DNA from: Anaeromyxobacter soli
Lineage (GTDB): Bacteria > Myxococcota > Myxococcia > Myxococcales > Anaeromyxobacteraceae
DNA: 64,000 bases
Assembly (NCBI RefSeq): GCF_022808855.1
Contig: NZ_JAKZLF010000003.1
Location: forward strand, 1-64,000
Reading direction: 5' to 3'
Part shown: positions 43,166-52,737 of the stretch, piece after piece
Position numbering within the stretch: position 1 is the first letter of the stretch
Layout of the letters: every line of letters begins with the position of its first letter
The notes under the pieces: generated by a model
The model's database searches: none
Seen by the model: only the letters and a program-made list of their open reading frames with translations
What the model was told of the DNA's origin: nothing
Made by a program: the position numbers and the translations under genes

Positions 43166-43367
43166 GCGACGCTTGCTTCCCTTCCCCTACCCCGACCGCC
43201 CGCGCAACACGGTGTCCACGCCCGGCCGGCCGGACAAGAGCGCGCCATCCCGCATCTTTTCGGTGGTGCCCGACTGAGCCCCGCCGCGCTCCCCAGGGAG
43301 GACGCGAGCGACGTCTCGCCGAGATCGCGCGCCCGGAGGGCGGCGCAGATGGGCTCCGCGTCGGCGC

Positions 43368-46169
43368 CTAGGGGAAAGGCCCGGAGCCCTGCTCGGGCCG
43401 GGCCAGCGCCGCGGTCAGGGCGGCGACCACGCGGGCGGCGCGCTCCCCCTCGAGCGGCCTACCGTCGGGCGTGCGGACGTAGAAGGCGTCGGACGCGCGG
43501 TGCCCCTCCGTCGCGATCCGGGCGAGATCGACGGAGAGCTCGAGGTCGAAGAACGTGCGGGCGAGCGTGTGCAGGAGGCCCACGCGATCGGCGGTGAACA
43601 CGTCCACGACCGAGTGCGTCCGTGCGCTGTCGTTGTCGATGACGATCTTGGTGGGCACGCGTGGCAGCGGCTTCTCGGGGAGCGAGGAGGCGCGCAGGCG
43701 CCGCGCGAGCAGCGCGTCGAGCGACTCCTCTCCCGCGAGCACGCGCGCGAGATCGCCGCGCGCCCCGCGCCAGCGCGCCGGGTCGACCGCGCCCTCCTCC
43801 GGTCCGCGCAGCTCGAACACGTCGAGCGCGCGCCCGGCGAGCCACCCGAGGCCCGGGTCGTCCGCGGACGAGAACACCTCGGCGGCCTGGATGTCGATCC
43901 GGTGCGCCGCGAGGACGCCGGCGACGGTCGCGAGGAGGCCCGGCCGATCGCGCGCGGCGAGGGACAGCTCGGAGTAGCCGAGCGCCGGGTGGTGGCGGAG
44001 CGCCGTCGCGACGGGCAGGTCCCGCCCGCGGCGCAGGAGCCGCAGGTGGCGCGGGGCGAGCGCGGGGTCCACGGTGACGAAGTAGCGCGCCGGCATGGCC
44101 TGGACGAACCGGGCGTGCTCCGCGTCGGCCACCCCCGCGCGTGCGAGCAGCGCGGCGGCGACGCGCTCGCGGCCCGCGGCCTCGGCGGTGCCGGGCTCCG
44201 GGCGGCGCTCGCCCTTCTCGAGCACCTCGCGCGTCTTCCCGTAGAGCTCGCGGATGAGGCGCGCCTTCCAGTCGGTCCAGGTGCGCGGCCCGACCGTCGC
44301 GATGTCCGCGTAGGTGAGGAGGTAGAGCTTGTCGAGCCGGTCCTTCGTCCCCACCTCCTCCGCGAAGGCGTGGATGAGGTCGGGATCCGAGAGGTCTCGC
44401 CGCTGGGCGATGGCGCTCATGCGCAGGTGCTTCAGGACGAGCCACTCGATGTCGGCGGCGTCGGCGGGATCGAGCCCCATCCGCACGCACGCCTCGGCGG
44501 CGATCTCCGCCCCCCGCGCCGAGTGATCCTTCCCGGCCCCCTTGCCGATGTCGTGGAACAGCGTCCCGAGGTAGAGCGCGAGCGGCCGCTGGACCGCGCG
44601 CGCGAGGTCGCCGAGGCCGTCCTCGCTCACGTCGCCGCAGCGCAGCGCGAGCAGGCGCCGCACCGCGAACAGCGTGTGAACGTCCACCGTGTACACGTGG
44701 TAGACGTCGATCTGCCGCCGCGCCGTCACCCGCGCGAACTCGGGCAGCACGCGGGGGAGGACGCCGATCTCGTGCATCTGCGTGAGGAAGCGCCCGCGCG
44801 TCCCGGGGCGCGTGAAGCACGCGAGCAGCTCCTGGTTCAGCTCCGGGTCGCTCGCCGCCTCCGGCGCGAGCTCCTCCGCCGCCTGCCTCGCGAGGTCGCG
44901 GGCGTAGGGGTAGAGATCGAGCTGCTCGCGGTCGGCGGTCGCGAAGAGGCGCACGAGCGCGGCGGGGGACCGCCGCAGGACGTCGGTGTCCACCACCGTG
45001 AGCCGCCCGCGGAACACCTTGAACTCCCCGCCCGGCAGGAGCCGCTCCGACGCGCGCGGCGGCCGCCCGCCCAGCACGGGCACCGCGAGCTCGGCGCCGA
45101 GCGTGGCGGCGGGAGGCGGCACCATGCGCCAGCCCATCGCGGCCTGCGGCTCGAGGCAGCGATCCACGATCGCGTCGCTCGCGACGAGGACCGTCTTCGC
45201 CGCGAGGTAGTAGTGGCGCATGAACTCCTCGACGGCCGAGCCGTGCTCGGGGTCGAGGTAGCCCATCGCCCGCGCCACCTCGGGCTGGACGTCGAAGGTG
45301 AGCTGGTCCCACTTGCGGCCCGCGAGGTAGTGCATCTCGTTGCGGACCCGCCAGAGGAAGTCGCGGGCGCGCCGCATCTCGCGGATCTCGCGCTCGGGGA
45401 GGAGCGCGCGCGCGAGGAGCTCCGTGATCCCGGCGACCTTGAAGCGGACGCGGGCGAGCCAGAGCGCGGACTGGAGGTCCCGCAGCCCGCCCTCGGACTC
45501 CTTCACGTTCGGCTCGAGGAGGTAGATCGAGTCGCCGAAGCGCTCGCGCCGCGCGCGGATCTCGTCGAGCTTGTCGGCGAGGAACTTCTCCACCTTCTGG
45601 GCCGAGAGCCCGTGCAGCTCCTCGCGCTCGAGCTCCGTGTACAGGGCGCGGTCGCCCGCGAGCCAGCGCAGATCCAGGAGCGCGGTGCGCGCGGTGTGGT
45701 CCTGGGTCGCGAGCTCGTCGCAGGCGCGGAGGTCGCGCACGCCGTAGCCGACCTCGAGCCGGAGGTCCCAGAGCGCGTAGAGGAACCGCTCGCTCGCGGC
45801 CTTCACGAAGGCGTCCGGCTCACCCGGGCCATGCAGCACGAGGAGGTCGAGATCGCTGTGCGGCGCGAGCTCGCGGCGGCCGTATCCCCCGAGCGCGACG
45901 AGCGACACCGGCGAGGGCGCCTCCGCGTCCCGCGCCGCGGCGCAGGCGCGCTCCCACAGCGCCGTGACGATCCGGTCCATGGCCGCGCTCTGGAGGCGGA
46001 CGACGGTGTGGCCGCTCCCCCCGGCGCGGTGCACCTCCTCGACGAACCGGCGCTGCGCGGCGAAGTCCGCCTTGACGTCGCCGGTGAGCGCCGGGAGCTC
46101 GGCGAGGCGGGCCTCGAGCTCGAACGGCGCCGCGGCCGGCAGGGTCGGGTGGACTTCGGGCGGGCGCAT
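43368..46169 (-). CDS. glnD: [Protein-PII] uridylyltransferase GlnD
   Basis: 933 residues (GlnD about 850-950). N-terminal nucleotidyltransferase: GGYGRRELAPHSDLDLLVLH with two catalytic Asp; central HD phosphohydrolase: FHDIGKGAGKDHSARG; two C-terminal ACT domains (one with ALGYSELSLAARDRPGLLAT, another with DVFTADRVGLLHTLARTFFD) that sense glutamine. It uridylylates PII at low nitrogen and removes UMP at high nitrogen. ATG 46169 chosen over the adjacent GTG 46172. No glnB is adjacent. Confidence 0.95.
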   Translation of the reverse strand: MRPPEVHPTLPAAAPFELEARLAELPALTGDVKADFAAQRRFVEEVHRAGGSGHTVVRLQSAAMDRIVTALWERACAAARDAEAPSPVSLVALGGYGRRELAPHSDLDLLVLHGPGEPDAFVKAASERFLYALWDLRLEVGYGVRDLRACDELATQDHTARTALLDLRWLAGDRALYTELEREELHGLSAQKVEKFLADKLDEIRARRERFGDSIYLLEPNVKESEGGLRDLQSALWLARVRFKVAGITELLARALLPEREIREMRRARDFLWRVRNEMHYLAGRKWDQLTFDVQPEVARAMGYLDPEHGSAVEEFMRHYYLAAKTVLVASDAIVDRCLEPQAAMGWRMVPPPAATLGAELAVPVLGGRPPRASERLLPGGEFKVFRGRLTVVDTDVLRRSPAALVRLFATADREQLDLYPYARDLARQAAEELAPEAASDPELNQELLACFTRPGTRGRFLTQMHEIGVLPRVLPEFARVTARRQIDVYHVYTVDVHTLFAVRRLLALRCGDVSEDGLGDLARAVQRPLALYLGTLFHDIGKGAGKDHSARGAEIAAEACVRMGLDPADAADIEWLVLKHLRMSAIAQRRDLSDPDLIHAFAEEVGTKDRLDKLYLLTYADIATVGPRTWTDWKARLIRELYGKTREVLEKGERRPEPGTAEAAGRERVAAALLARAGVADAEHARFVQAMPARYFVTVDPALAPRHLRLLRRGRDLPVATALRHHPALGYSELSLAARDRPGLLATVAGVLAAHRIDIQAAEVFSSADDPGLGWLAGRALDVFELRGPEEGAVDPARWRGARGDLARVLAGEESLDALLARRLRASSLPEKPLPRVPTKIVIDNDSARTHSVVDVFTADRVGLLHTLARTFFDLELSVDLARIATEGHRASDAFYVRTPDGRPLEGERAARVVAALTAALARPEQGSGPFP

Positions 46170-46194
46170 CACGCGAATATAGCCGGGCGGCGGC

Positions 46195-48030
46195 TCACCG
46201 CACGGCGGCGACCCGCGCCTCGCTCCGCGCGAACGCCGTCACCGCCCGCGTGATGCCCCAGGCGACCTCGTCCTGGTAGCCGGCGGACGCGAGGCGCTGC
46301 TCCTCGAGGCGGTTCGAGATGAAGGCGGTCTCCACCAGCACGGCCGGCATGCGCGCCCCGAGGAGCACGTAGAAGAGCGCGCTCTTCACCCCGAGGTCGC
46401 GCACCTCGCCGACGCGCGCCCGGACGCCCGTCGTGAGCTCGCGCTGCACGAGCCCGGCGAGCCGCTCCGAGGCACCGGCGCTCGCCTTCGCGTCGAGATC
46501 CGTGAGGATCCGCCCGACGTCCCCGGCGCCCCGGTCGGACGGGTCCATGCCGTTCTCCCGCGCCGCGAGCCGCGCCGCGTAGCGGTCGTCGGCGACGTTG
46601 AGGAAGTAGGTCTCGACGCCGCTCCGGTTGCGGCGCGGGTGCGCGTTCGCGTGGATCGACACGAACAGGTCGCCGCCGGCGGTGTTCGCGATCGCGGTGC
46701 GCTCCTCGAGCGCCAGGTACCGGTCGTCCTTGCGGGTGAGCACGACCTCGAACCCCTCGGCGCGCAGCCGGCTGGCGAGCCGCTTCGCGATCGCGAGGGT
46801 CACCTGCTTCTCGCGCACGCGGCGCGGGCCGATGGCGCCCGGATCGTGCCCGCCGTGCCCGGCGTCCACCACGATCCGCCGGATGCGCGTGGGCAGGTCG
46901 TGCTCGGGCGCGCGCTCGACCCGCGCGAAGGACGCGGGCCGCGGCGTGGGCCGCCCCGTCGCGGCGGGAGGCGGCTCGGGCGCAGGGTGCGCCGGCTCGG
47001 CGGGCGGCGGCGCCTCGGCGACGCTCCGGCGGGCGGAGACCGTCCCCACGTCCACGATGAGGCGCGGCGGGTCGTCGAGGCCGAACAGCTGCACGCGATC
47101 GCTGCCGGGCAGGTCGAGCACGACGCGGACCGTCTCCGCGTCGTTCTGCGCGGCGCGCACGCGCTCCACCCGCTCGCCCGAGACCGGCCGCGCCAGCGCG
47201 CGCCCGGCGAGCGTGGCGGGGCGGAGATCCACCGCGAGCCGCCGCGGGAGGCCGACCGCCGGGGCGAGCTCGAGCTTCTGCCAGCCCACCCAGTGCGACA
47301 GGTAGATGGCGACGCGCGTGTAGTCGTCGGTCGACCAGGTGCGCACCTCGGTGACCCGCGCGCGCCCTTCCCCGCCCGACTCGCCGAGGGCGAGCGCCGG
47401 GGCGGAGCTCGCGCCGGTCAGGTCCGCCAACGCCGCGTCGAGCGCGGGATCGGGCTCGGAGTCCTGGGGCGCCTCCTCGGGCGCGGGCGACGGGGCGGCG
47501 CCGGGGCCGCGCGCCGGCCTCGGCGCGGGGCGATCGTCGCCCGCCTCGCGGCGGATGGCGGCCTCGAGCTCGCGCGCCTCGCGGGAGCCGAGCTTCGCGG
47601 CGCGCCCCGCGTTGAGCAGGGCCTTCTCGCGGTCCGCCTCGTCGGCCGACCAGCGGTAGAGCGCGTAGCGTGCGCGGGCCGCCTCGAGGAACGCCGGCGC
47701 CCGGTCCTTCCCCTTCGCCTCGCGGACCAGCCCGGCGATGGCGCGCTCCCAGTGGTGCCGGTAGCGGCGCTTCCCTCGGTCCTGCGTGAGCGCGCGCATG
47801 GAAGCCTTCGCGCGCTCGAGCCCGCTCTGGCTCGCGCGCGGCGCGACCCGCGCCTTGGAAGCGTTGCGCGCCTTCGCGGGGGTGCGGGCCATCGCCGGAG
47901 CGCGGGCCGCGCGCGCGGCCGGCTTCACGGAACGCGACGCCGCCGCGGGCTTGGCGCGGTGCGTCGCGGCAGAGGTCCCTTGCGGGGCCGCGAGAGCGAG
48001 GAGGAGGAGGGCAAGCGACCCGCGGCCCAT
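46195..48030 (-). CDS. N-acetylmuramoyl-L-alanine amidase (AmiC type)
   Basis: 611 residues. A signal peptide (MGRGSLALLLLALAAPQGTS), a basic Ala/Lys stretch, a helical region (about 60-170), a Pro-rich linker, an AMIN domain (about 215-320, VTEVRTWSTDDYTRVAIYLS), and the zinc amidase domain (about 375-600) with DAGHGG, LEERTAIAN, SIHANAH and LVETAFISN. It cleaves the amide between MurNAc and the peptide stem, typically at the septum. ATG 48030 is the start that yields the signal peptide. Divergent from elbB. Confidence 0.93.
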   Translation of the reverse strand: MGRGSLALLLLALAAPQGTSAATHRAKPAAASRSVKPAARAARAPAMARTPAKARNASKARVAPRASQSGLERAKASMRALTQDRGKRRYRHHWERAIAGLVREAKGKDRAPAFLEAARARYALYRWSADEADREKALLNAGRAAKLGSREARELEAAIRREAGDDRPAPRPARGPGAAPSPAPEEAPQDSEPDPALDAALADLTGASSAPALALGESGGEGRARVTEVRTWSTDDYTRVAIYLSHWVGWQKLELAPAVGLPRRLAVDLRPATLAGRALARPVSGERVERVRAAQNDAETVRVVLDLPGSDRVQLFGLDDPPRLIVDVGTVSARRSVAEAPPPAEPAHPAPEPPPAATGRPTPRPASFARVERAPEHDLPTRIRRIVVDAGHGGHDPGAIGPRRVREKQVTLAIAKRLASRLRAEGFEVVLTRKDDRYLALEERTAIANTAGGDLFVSIHANAHPRRNRSGVETYFLNVADDRYAARLAARENGMDPSDRGAGDVGRILTDLDAKASAGASERLAGLVQRELTTGVRARVGEVRDLGVKSALFYVLLGARMPAVLVETAFISNRLEEQRLASAGYQDEVAWGITRAVTAFARSEARVAAVR

Positions 48031-48166
48031 GAGACGAGCAGTCTCCGCGACGCCGATATCGAGGTCCACTTTTCGGCCACCCGGCCCCGCCGTGGGGCGC
48101 TGTCCCACCGCCTCGCCGCGGCGTAGGATCGTGCCCTCCATCCCCTTTCCTTCGCGGAGGTGTCCC

Positions 48167-48832
48167 TTGGCCAATCCCAAGCGCGTGGGCGTCGTGCTCG
48201 CCGGCTGCGGCTTCCTCGACGGGGCCGAGATCCAGGAGGCGACCTGCACGCTGCTCTCGCTCGACCGCCGCGGCGCCGAGCTCGTGGCGGCGGCGCCCGA
48301 CGTGGAGCAGATGCACGTCGTCGACCACCTGCGCCAGGCGCCGGCGGAGGGCGAGCGCCGCAACGTGCTCGCCGAGTCCGCGCGCATCGTCCGCGGGCGG
48401 ATCCGCGATCTCGCGACCCTCTCCGCGAAGGATCTCGACGCGCTCGTCTTTCCCGGCGGGTTCGGCGTGGCGAAGAACCTCTGCTCGTTCGCGGTCGAGG
48501 GGCGCGCGATGCGCGTGCTGCCCGAGGTCGAGCGGCTCGTTCGCGAGATGCGGGCCGCGTCGAAGCCGATGGGCTTCATCTGCATCGCCCCCGTGATCGC
48601 GGCGCGCGTGCTCGGCGCGGACGGCGTGCAGGTCACGATCGGAAACGACCCGGACACCGCCGCGGCGATCGCGTCCTGGGGCGCGCGCCACGTCGAGCGG
48701 CGCGTGGACGAGATCGCGGTGGACGATCGGCTGAAGGTGGTGTCGACGCCTGCCTACATGCTCGGCCCGTGGATCTCCGGGGTCGCCGCCGGGATCGACA
48801 AGCTCGTCTCGGCGGTGCTGGAAATGGCCTGA
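48167..48832 (+). CDS. elbB: ElbB-like DJ-1/PfpI-superfamily glyoxalase
   Basis: 221 residues, close to E. coli ElbB (217). VGVVLAGCGFLDGAEIQEAT, LDALVFPGGFGVAKNLCSFA, KPMGFICIAPVIAARVL (nucleophile Cys in CIAP) and TPAYMLGPWISGVAAGIDKL are the family's landmarks. ElbB has weak glyoxalase activity. Start is TTG 48167, six bases after GGAGG at 48156-48160; no ATG or GTG fits. A 14-base perfect palindrome (GAGAGGGCCCTCTC, 48857-48870) follows the stop. Confidence 0.9.
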   Translation: MANPKRVGVVLAGCGFLDGAEIQEATCTLLSLDRRGAELVAAAPDVEQMHVVDHLRQAPAEGERRNVLAESARIVRGRIRDLATLSAKDLDALVFPGGFGVAKNLCSFAVEGRAMRVLPEVERLVREMRAASKPMGFICIAPVIAARVLGADGVQVTIGNDPDTAAAIASWGARHVERRVDEIAVDDRLKVVSTPAYMLGPWISGVAAGIDKLVSAVLEMA

Positions 48833-49013
48833 TTCGAGCACGTGCGGAGCAGGCCGGAGAGGGCCCTCTCGCGCAAGTGAGACGCAATCTCAATCGACCA
48901 ATATGGGCGGTTACGACCCCACGCAATTGTGGCTCGGGATCGTGAATATCGAGTAGGCTCCGCCGTCCCTAAGCCGGGCGGGCTGGTCCGCCCCGATCTC
49001 AGGAGCACGACAA

Positions 49014-49298
49014 GTGACCAAGTTCCTCGCTGCGCTGTTCGCCGTCGTCGTTGCCACCGCCACGTTCGCCGCCGACACCGGCCCCGACTCGATCACCCTC
49101 GAGGCCAAGAACGGCAACATCACCTTCCCCCACAAGGCGCACCAGGCGAAGCTGAAGTGCGAGACCTGCCACGCGACCGCCGCGGGTGGCAAGATCGAGG
49201 GCTTCGGCAAGGAGAAGGCCCACGGCACCTGCGTCGAGTGCCACAAGAAGGAGGCGAAGGGCCCGACGAAGTGCGCGGAGTGCCACAAGAAGGCGTAA
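49014..49298 (+). CDS. Periplasmic triheme c7 cytochrome, PpcA type (copy 1)
   Basis: 94 residues: a signal peptide (about 1-20) and a mature chain of about 74. Three CxxCH haem sites (C49, C73, C87) and His ligands H40, H43 and H70 match the PpcA pattern, as do AKNGNITFPHKAHQ and KIEGFGKEKAH. PpcA-type cytochromes ferry electrons across the periplasm to outer-membrane reductases during metal or other terminal respiration. GTG start with AGGAG at 49001-49005. A second, almost superimposable gene follows. Confidence 0.95.
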   Translation: MTKFLAALFAVVVATATFAADTGPDSITLEAKNGNITFPHKAHQAKLKCETCHATAAGGKIEGFGKEKAHGTCVECHKKEAKGPTKCAECHKKA

Positions 49299-49327
49299 CG
49301 CGCTCGCCGAGTCGTTCGCAGTGACGA

Positions 49328-49356
49328 GGGGCCGGGAAACCGGCCCCTTTCATTTT
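49328..49356 (+). terminator. Rho-independent terminator of cytochrome copy 1
   Basis: GGGGCCGG, loop GAAA, CCGGCCCC (8-bp perfect stem) followed by TTTCATTTT. Confidence 0.88.
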
Positions 49357-49504
49357 GTGCGGCAGGATCCGGCTCCTCGGGCTGCGGCGGCCCGTCGCGC
49401 GCCGACAAACCGCAGAGACCCGTGACCGATGGTCGCTCTACATTGCGACGCCACGCCGCGGCGGGATTCACCCGTCGTGCATGCGAACACGAGAGGTCAT
49501 GCAG

Positions 49505-49789
49505 ATGAAGATCCGGATCGTTTCGCTCCTCGCCGCCGTCCTCTTCGCGGGTGCCGCCTTCGCGGCCGACGCGCCGGCCGCGCCGGTCACGCTCCAGGCG
49601 AAGAACGGGAACGTCACCTTCAACCACAAGACGCACTCCGCCCAGAAGTGCGAGGCCTGCCACGCGACCGCCGCGGGCGGCAAGATCGAGGGCTTCGGCA
49701 AGGACAAGGCTCACGCCCTCTGCGTCGAGTGCCACAAGAAGGAGGCGAAGGGCCCGGCGAAGTGCGCGGAGTGCCACAAGAAGGCGTAG
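49505..49789 (+). CDS. Periplasmic triheme c7 cytochrome, PpcA type (copy 2)
   Basis: 94 residues, same length as copy 1. Signal peptide about 1-21; haem sites at C49, C73 and C87; axial-type His H41, H44, H70. The core KIEGFGKDKAH and the end CAECHKKA are nearly identical to copy 1, while the region before the first haem differs (FNHKTHSAQK against FPHKAHQAKLK). ATG 49505 has GAGAGG eight bases upstream; in-frame ATGs at 49481 and 49499 are less likely. Tandem duplication with separate terminators. Confidence 0.95.
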   Translation: MKIRIVSLLAAVLFAGAAFAADAPAAPVTLQAKNGNVTFNHKTHSAQKCEACHATAAGGKIEGFGKDKAHALCVECHKKEAKGPAKCAECHKKA

Positions 49790-49832
49790 CGCGCACCTAG
49801 CTCCAGAGATCGCAGTCAGGCGCTTAGGGACG

Positions 49833-49864
49833 GAGGGGCCGCGAGAGCGGCCCCTCTTTTTTTT
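49833..49864 (+). terminator. Rho-independent terminator of cytochrome copy 2
   Basis: GAGGGGCCGC, loop GAGA, GCGGCCCCTC (10-bp perfect stem), then eight Ts. The strongest terminator in the window; its placement suits a highly transcribed gene. Confidence 0.93.
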
Positions 49865-49967
49865 CGCAGGCGCGGCCGCCGCGGAGCCCGGGTGCGATCG
49901 GGTCGCGTCGCGAGGCGCGCGACGGCGCGGCCAGCGAGCGTGCGCCGCAGGTCGACGGGGCTCCGCC

Positions 49968-52622
49968 TCAGCGGTTCCCGAGCTTCGCGCGCCAGGCCGC
50001 GAGGAGGTTCAGCGCGTCGAGCGGGCGGAGCGTGTCCGGCTCGGCGGCGCGGAGCGCGGCGGCGATCTCGAGGAGCGCCGGGTCCACCGGCGCCGGGGGC
50101 GGCGCGAACAGGCCGAGCTGGCTCTGCGGCTCCGCGCGCCTCGCCTTCCGCCCGCGGGCGAGCGCCGCGTGACCGCCCTCGTCGACCTCGAGGGCCTCGA
50201 GGTTCTTCAGGATCTCCCGCGCGCGCGCGAGCACCGCGGCCGGCAGTCCGGCGAGCTTCGCGACCTCGATGCCGTAGCTCCGCGACGCCCCGCCCTGCAC
50301 GAGCTTGCGGAGGAACACCACCTGATCGCCGACCTCGCGCACGGCGACGGTGAGGTTCCGGACGGCGGGGCGCTCGCGGGCGAGGTCCTGCAGCTCGTGG
50401 TAGTGCGTCGCGAACAGCGTGCGGCAGCCCACCTCGTCGTGCAGGTGCTCCGCGACCGCCCACGCGATGGAGACGCCGTCGAAGGTGGACGTGCCGCGGC
50501 CGATCTCGTCGAGCACCACGAGCGAGCGGCGCGTCGCGTTGTGGAGGATGGCGGCGGTCTCGGTCATCTCGACCATGAACGTCGAGCGGCCGCGGGCGAG
50601 GTCGTCGGACGCGCCCACCCGGGTGAAGATCCGGTCGACGATGCCCACCCGCGCCCGGCGCGCCGGCACGAACGAGCCCATCTGGGCGAGCAGCGTCACG
50701 AGCGCCGCCTGGCGCATGACCGTGCTCTTGCCCGCCATGTTCGGCCCGGTGATGACGTGCAGCGCGCCGAGCCGCTCGCAGTCGGGGGCGCCGCGCGAGG
50801 CGACGAGCACGTCGTTCGGGACGAACGCGGCCGGCCCCTCCGGGAGCACCGCCTCCACCACCGGGTGGCGCCCGTCGACGATCTCGAGCACCTCCGAGCC
50901 GTCCACCTCCGGCCGCGCGTAGCCGCGCTCCGCCGCGACGCGCGCGAGCCCGAGCAGTGCGTCCGCGGTGGCGGCCGCGTCGGCGGCCGTGCGGATGCGC
51001 GGCGCCGCCTCGATGACCCGCTGGCGCAGCTCCTCGAAGAGGCGCGCCTCGATCCCGAAGCGGCGCTCCTCGGCGGTGAGCACCGTCTCCTCGAAGCGCT
51101 TCAGCTCCGGGGTGACGAACCGCTCGCCGCCCACGGTGGTCTGGCGCCGCTCGTAGTCGGCGGGCACCGCGTGCAGGTTCGCCTTCGTGACCTCGAGGTA
51201 GTAGCCGAAGACCTTGTTGAAGCGGACCTTGAGGGAGCCGATCCCGGTCCGCTCCTTCTCGCGCGCCTCGAGGCGGGCGATGAAACCCTTGCCGTCCTCG
51301 GCGACGGCGACGATCTCGTCGAGTTCGGGCGAGAAGCCGCGCCGGATGAGCCCGCCCTCCTTCAGCGTCGCCGGCGGCTCCTCGGCCACCGCGCGATCGA
51401 GGTGAGCGCCGAGCTCCTCGAGGCCGCGCAGCCGATCGCCGGCGTCGCGCAGCAGCGCCGCGGCTCTCGCGCCGAGGAGCGCCGACAGCGCCGGCAGGGC
51501 CAGCAGGGCGCCGGCGAGGGCGCGCAGATCGCGGGCGTTCCCCTGCCCCAGCACGAGGCGCGACAGGAGCCGCTCCGCGTCGGCGACCGGGCGGAGCGCC
51601 GCCGCGACGTCCTCGCGCGCCACCGACGAGCCCGCGAGCTCCTCGACGGCGTCGAGGCGCGCGTGGATGGCGGCGAGCTCGGTGAGCGGGTAGCGGAGCC
51701 ACTCGGCGAGGCGCCGCCCGCCGGGCGCGGTGACGCTCCGGTCGAGGAGGGCGAGAAGCGAGCCCTTCTTGCGGGCCCCGGCGAGGGTCCGCTCGAGCTC
51801 GAGGTTCGTGCGCGTCGCCTCGTCGAGGAGGAGGACGTCGTCGGTGCGCAGGCGCGACAGGCGATCGACGTGGCGCGGCGCCGCGCGCTGGGTGTCCGCG
51901 AGGTAGGCCAGCGCGGCCGCCGCCGCGGCGAGGCCGAGCGGCTCGCCGCCGACGCCGAACCCGTCGAGGCTCGCGACGCCCAGGTGGCGCCGGAGCTTCT
52001 CCTCCGCCCGCTCGTAGTCCGCCGCCGGCCGCCGCGCGGCCGGGACCGCGACCGCCCGCAGGACGCGCTCGACGCGGGCGTCGTCGGCGCCGAGCGGCAG
52101 CACGAGCTCGCGGACGCCCGCACGCCGGAGCTCGTCCACGAGCCGCGCGTCGTCCGGCACCTCGCCGCACTGGAGGTGACCGGTCGAGGCGTCGAGGAGC
52201 GCGAGCCCCGAGCGGCCCTCGCCGAGGGCGACCACGCCGAGGTAGCTCGCCTCGCGCGGATCGAGCACCTGGTCGTCGAACACCATGCCCGGGGTCACGA
52301 CGCGCGTGACCTCGCGCTTCACGATCGCGGACTTCCCCGGCTCCTCGACCTGATCGCAGATGGCGACCTTGAAGCCCTTCTCGAGCAGCTTCGCGACGTA
52401 GCCGCGGGCGGCGTGGTGCGGCACGCCGCACATCGGCACCTTGTCGTCGCCCTTCGAGCGCGCGGTGAGCGTGATCTGCAGCGCCTCGGAGGCGGTGACC
52501 GCGTCCTCGAAGAAGAGCTCGAAGAAATCGCCGAGCCTGAAGAAGAGGAGCGCGTCCGGGTACCTCGCCTTCGTCTCGAGGTACTGCCGCATCATCGGAG
52601 TGGCCTGGGCGATCTCCGGCAT
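49968..52622 (-). CDS. mutS: DNA mismatch repair protein MutS
   Basis: 884 residues. The mismatch-probing motif is FFE at residues 33-35 (GDFFELF; E. coli has FYE). The ATPase has Walker A GPNMAGKST, then DEIGRGTSTFDG (Walker B and signature) and FATHYHEL. Domains II and III lie between. It recognises mispairs and recruits MutL, which is not in the window. ATG 52622 gives MPEIAQATPMMRQYLETKAR, the expected N-terminus. Confidence 0.96.
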   Translation of the reverse strand: MPEIAQATPMMRQYLETKARYPDALLFFRLGDFFELFFEDAVTASEALQITLTARSKGDDKVPMCGVPHHAARGYVAKLLEKGFKVAICDQVEEPGKSAIVKREVTRVVTPGMVFDDQVLDPREASYLGVVALGEGRSGLALLDASTGHLQCGEVPDDARLVDELRRAGVRELVLPLGADDARVERVLRAVAVPAARRPAADYERAEEKLRRHLGVASLDGFGVGGEPLGLAAAAAALAYLADTQRAAPRHVDRLSRLRTDDVLLLDEATRTNLELERTLAGARKKGSLLALLDRSVTAPGGRRLAEWLRYPLTELAAIHARLDAVEELAGSSVAREDVAAALRPVADAERLLSRLVLGQGNARDLRALAGALLALPALSALLGARAAALLRDAGDRLRGLEELGAHLDRAVAEEPPATLKEGGLIRRGFSPELDEIVAVAEDGKGFIARLEAREKERTGIGSLKVRFNKVFGYYLEVTKANLHAVPADYERRQTTVGGERFVTPELKRFEETVLTAEERRFGIEARLFEELRQRVIEAAPRIRTAADAAATADALLGLARVAAERGYARPEVDGSEVLEIVDGRHPVVEAVLPEGPAAFVPNDVLVASRGAPDCERLGALHVITGPNMAGKSTVMRQAALVTLLAQMGSFVPARRARVGIVDRIFTRVGASDDLARGRSTFMVEMTETAAILHNATRRSLVVLDEIGRGTSTFDGVSIAWAVAEHLHDEVGCRTLFATHYHELQDLARERPAVRNLTVAVREVGDQVVFLRKLVQGGASRSYGIEVAKLAGLPAAVLARAREILKNLEALEVDEGGHAALARGRKARRAEPQSQLGLFAPPPAPVDPALLEIAAALRAAEPDTLRPLDALNLLAAWRAKLGNR

Positions 52623-52737
52623 CGGGCCGTGGGTTCTACCACGCGGGGCCGACCCTGCGCGCGGCGCCGCGCGCGCCGCCGGACCCGCACGCCGCGTGGC
52701 GAGGCCTCGATCGCGGTGCTACAGTCCGCCCGGTCTC

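Noticed and set aside
43500-46253. 917-residue plus-strand open frame opposite glnD
   Set aside because: Antisense shadow caused by high GC3; the minus strand encodes a full GlnD with all motifs.
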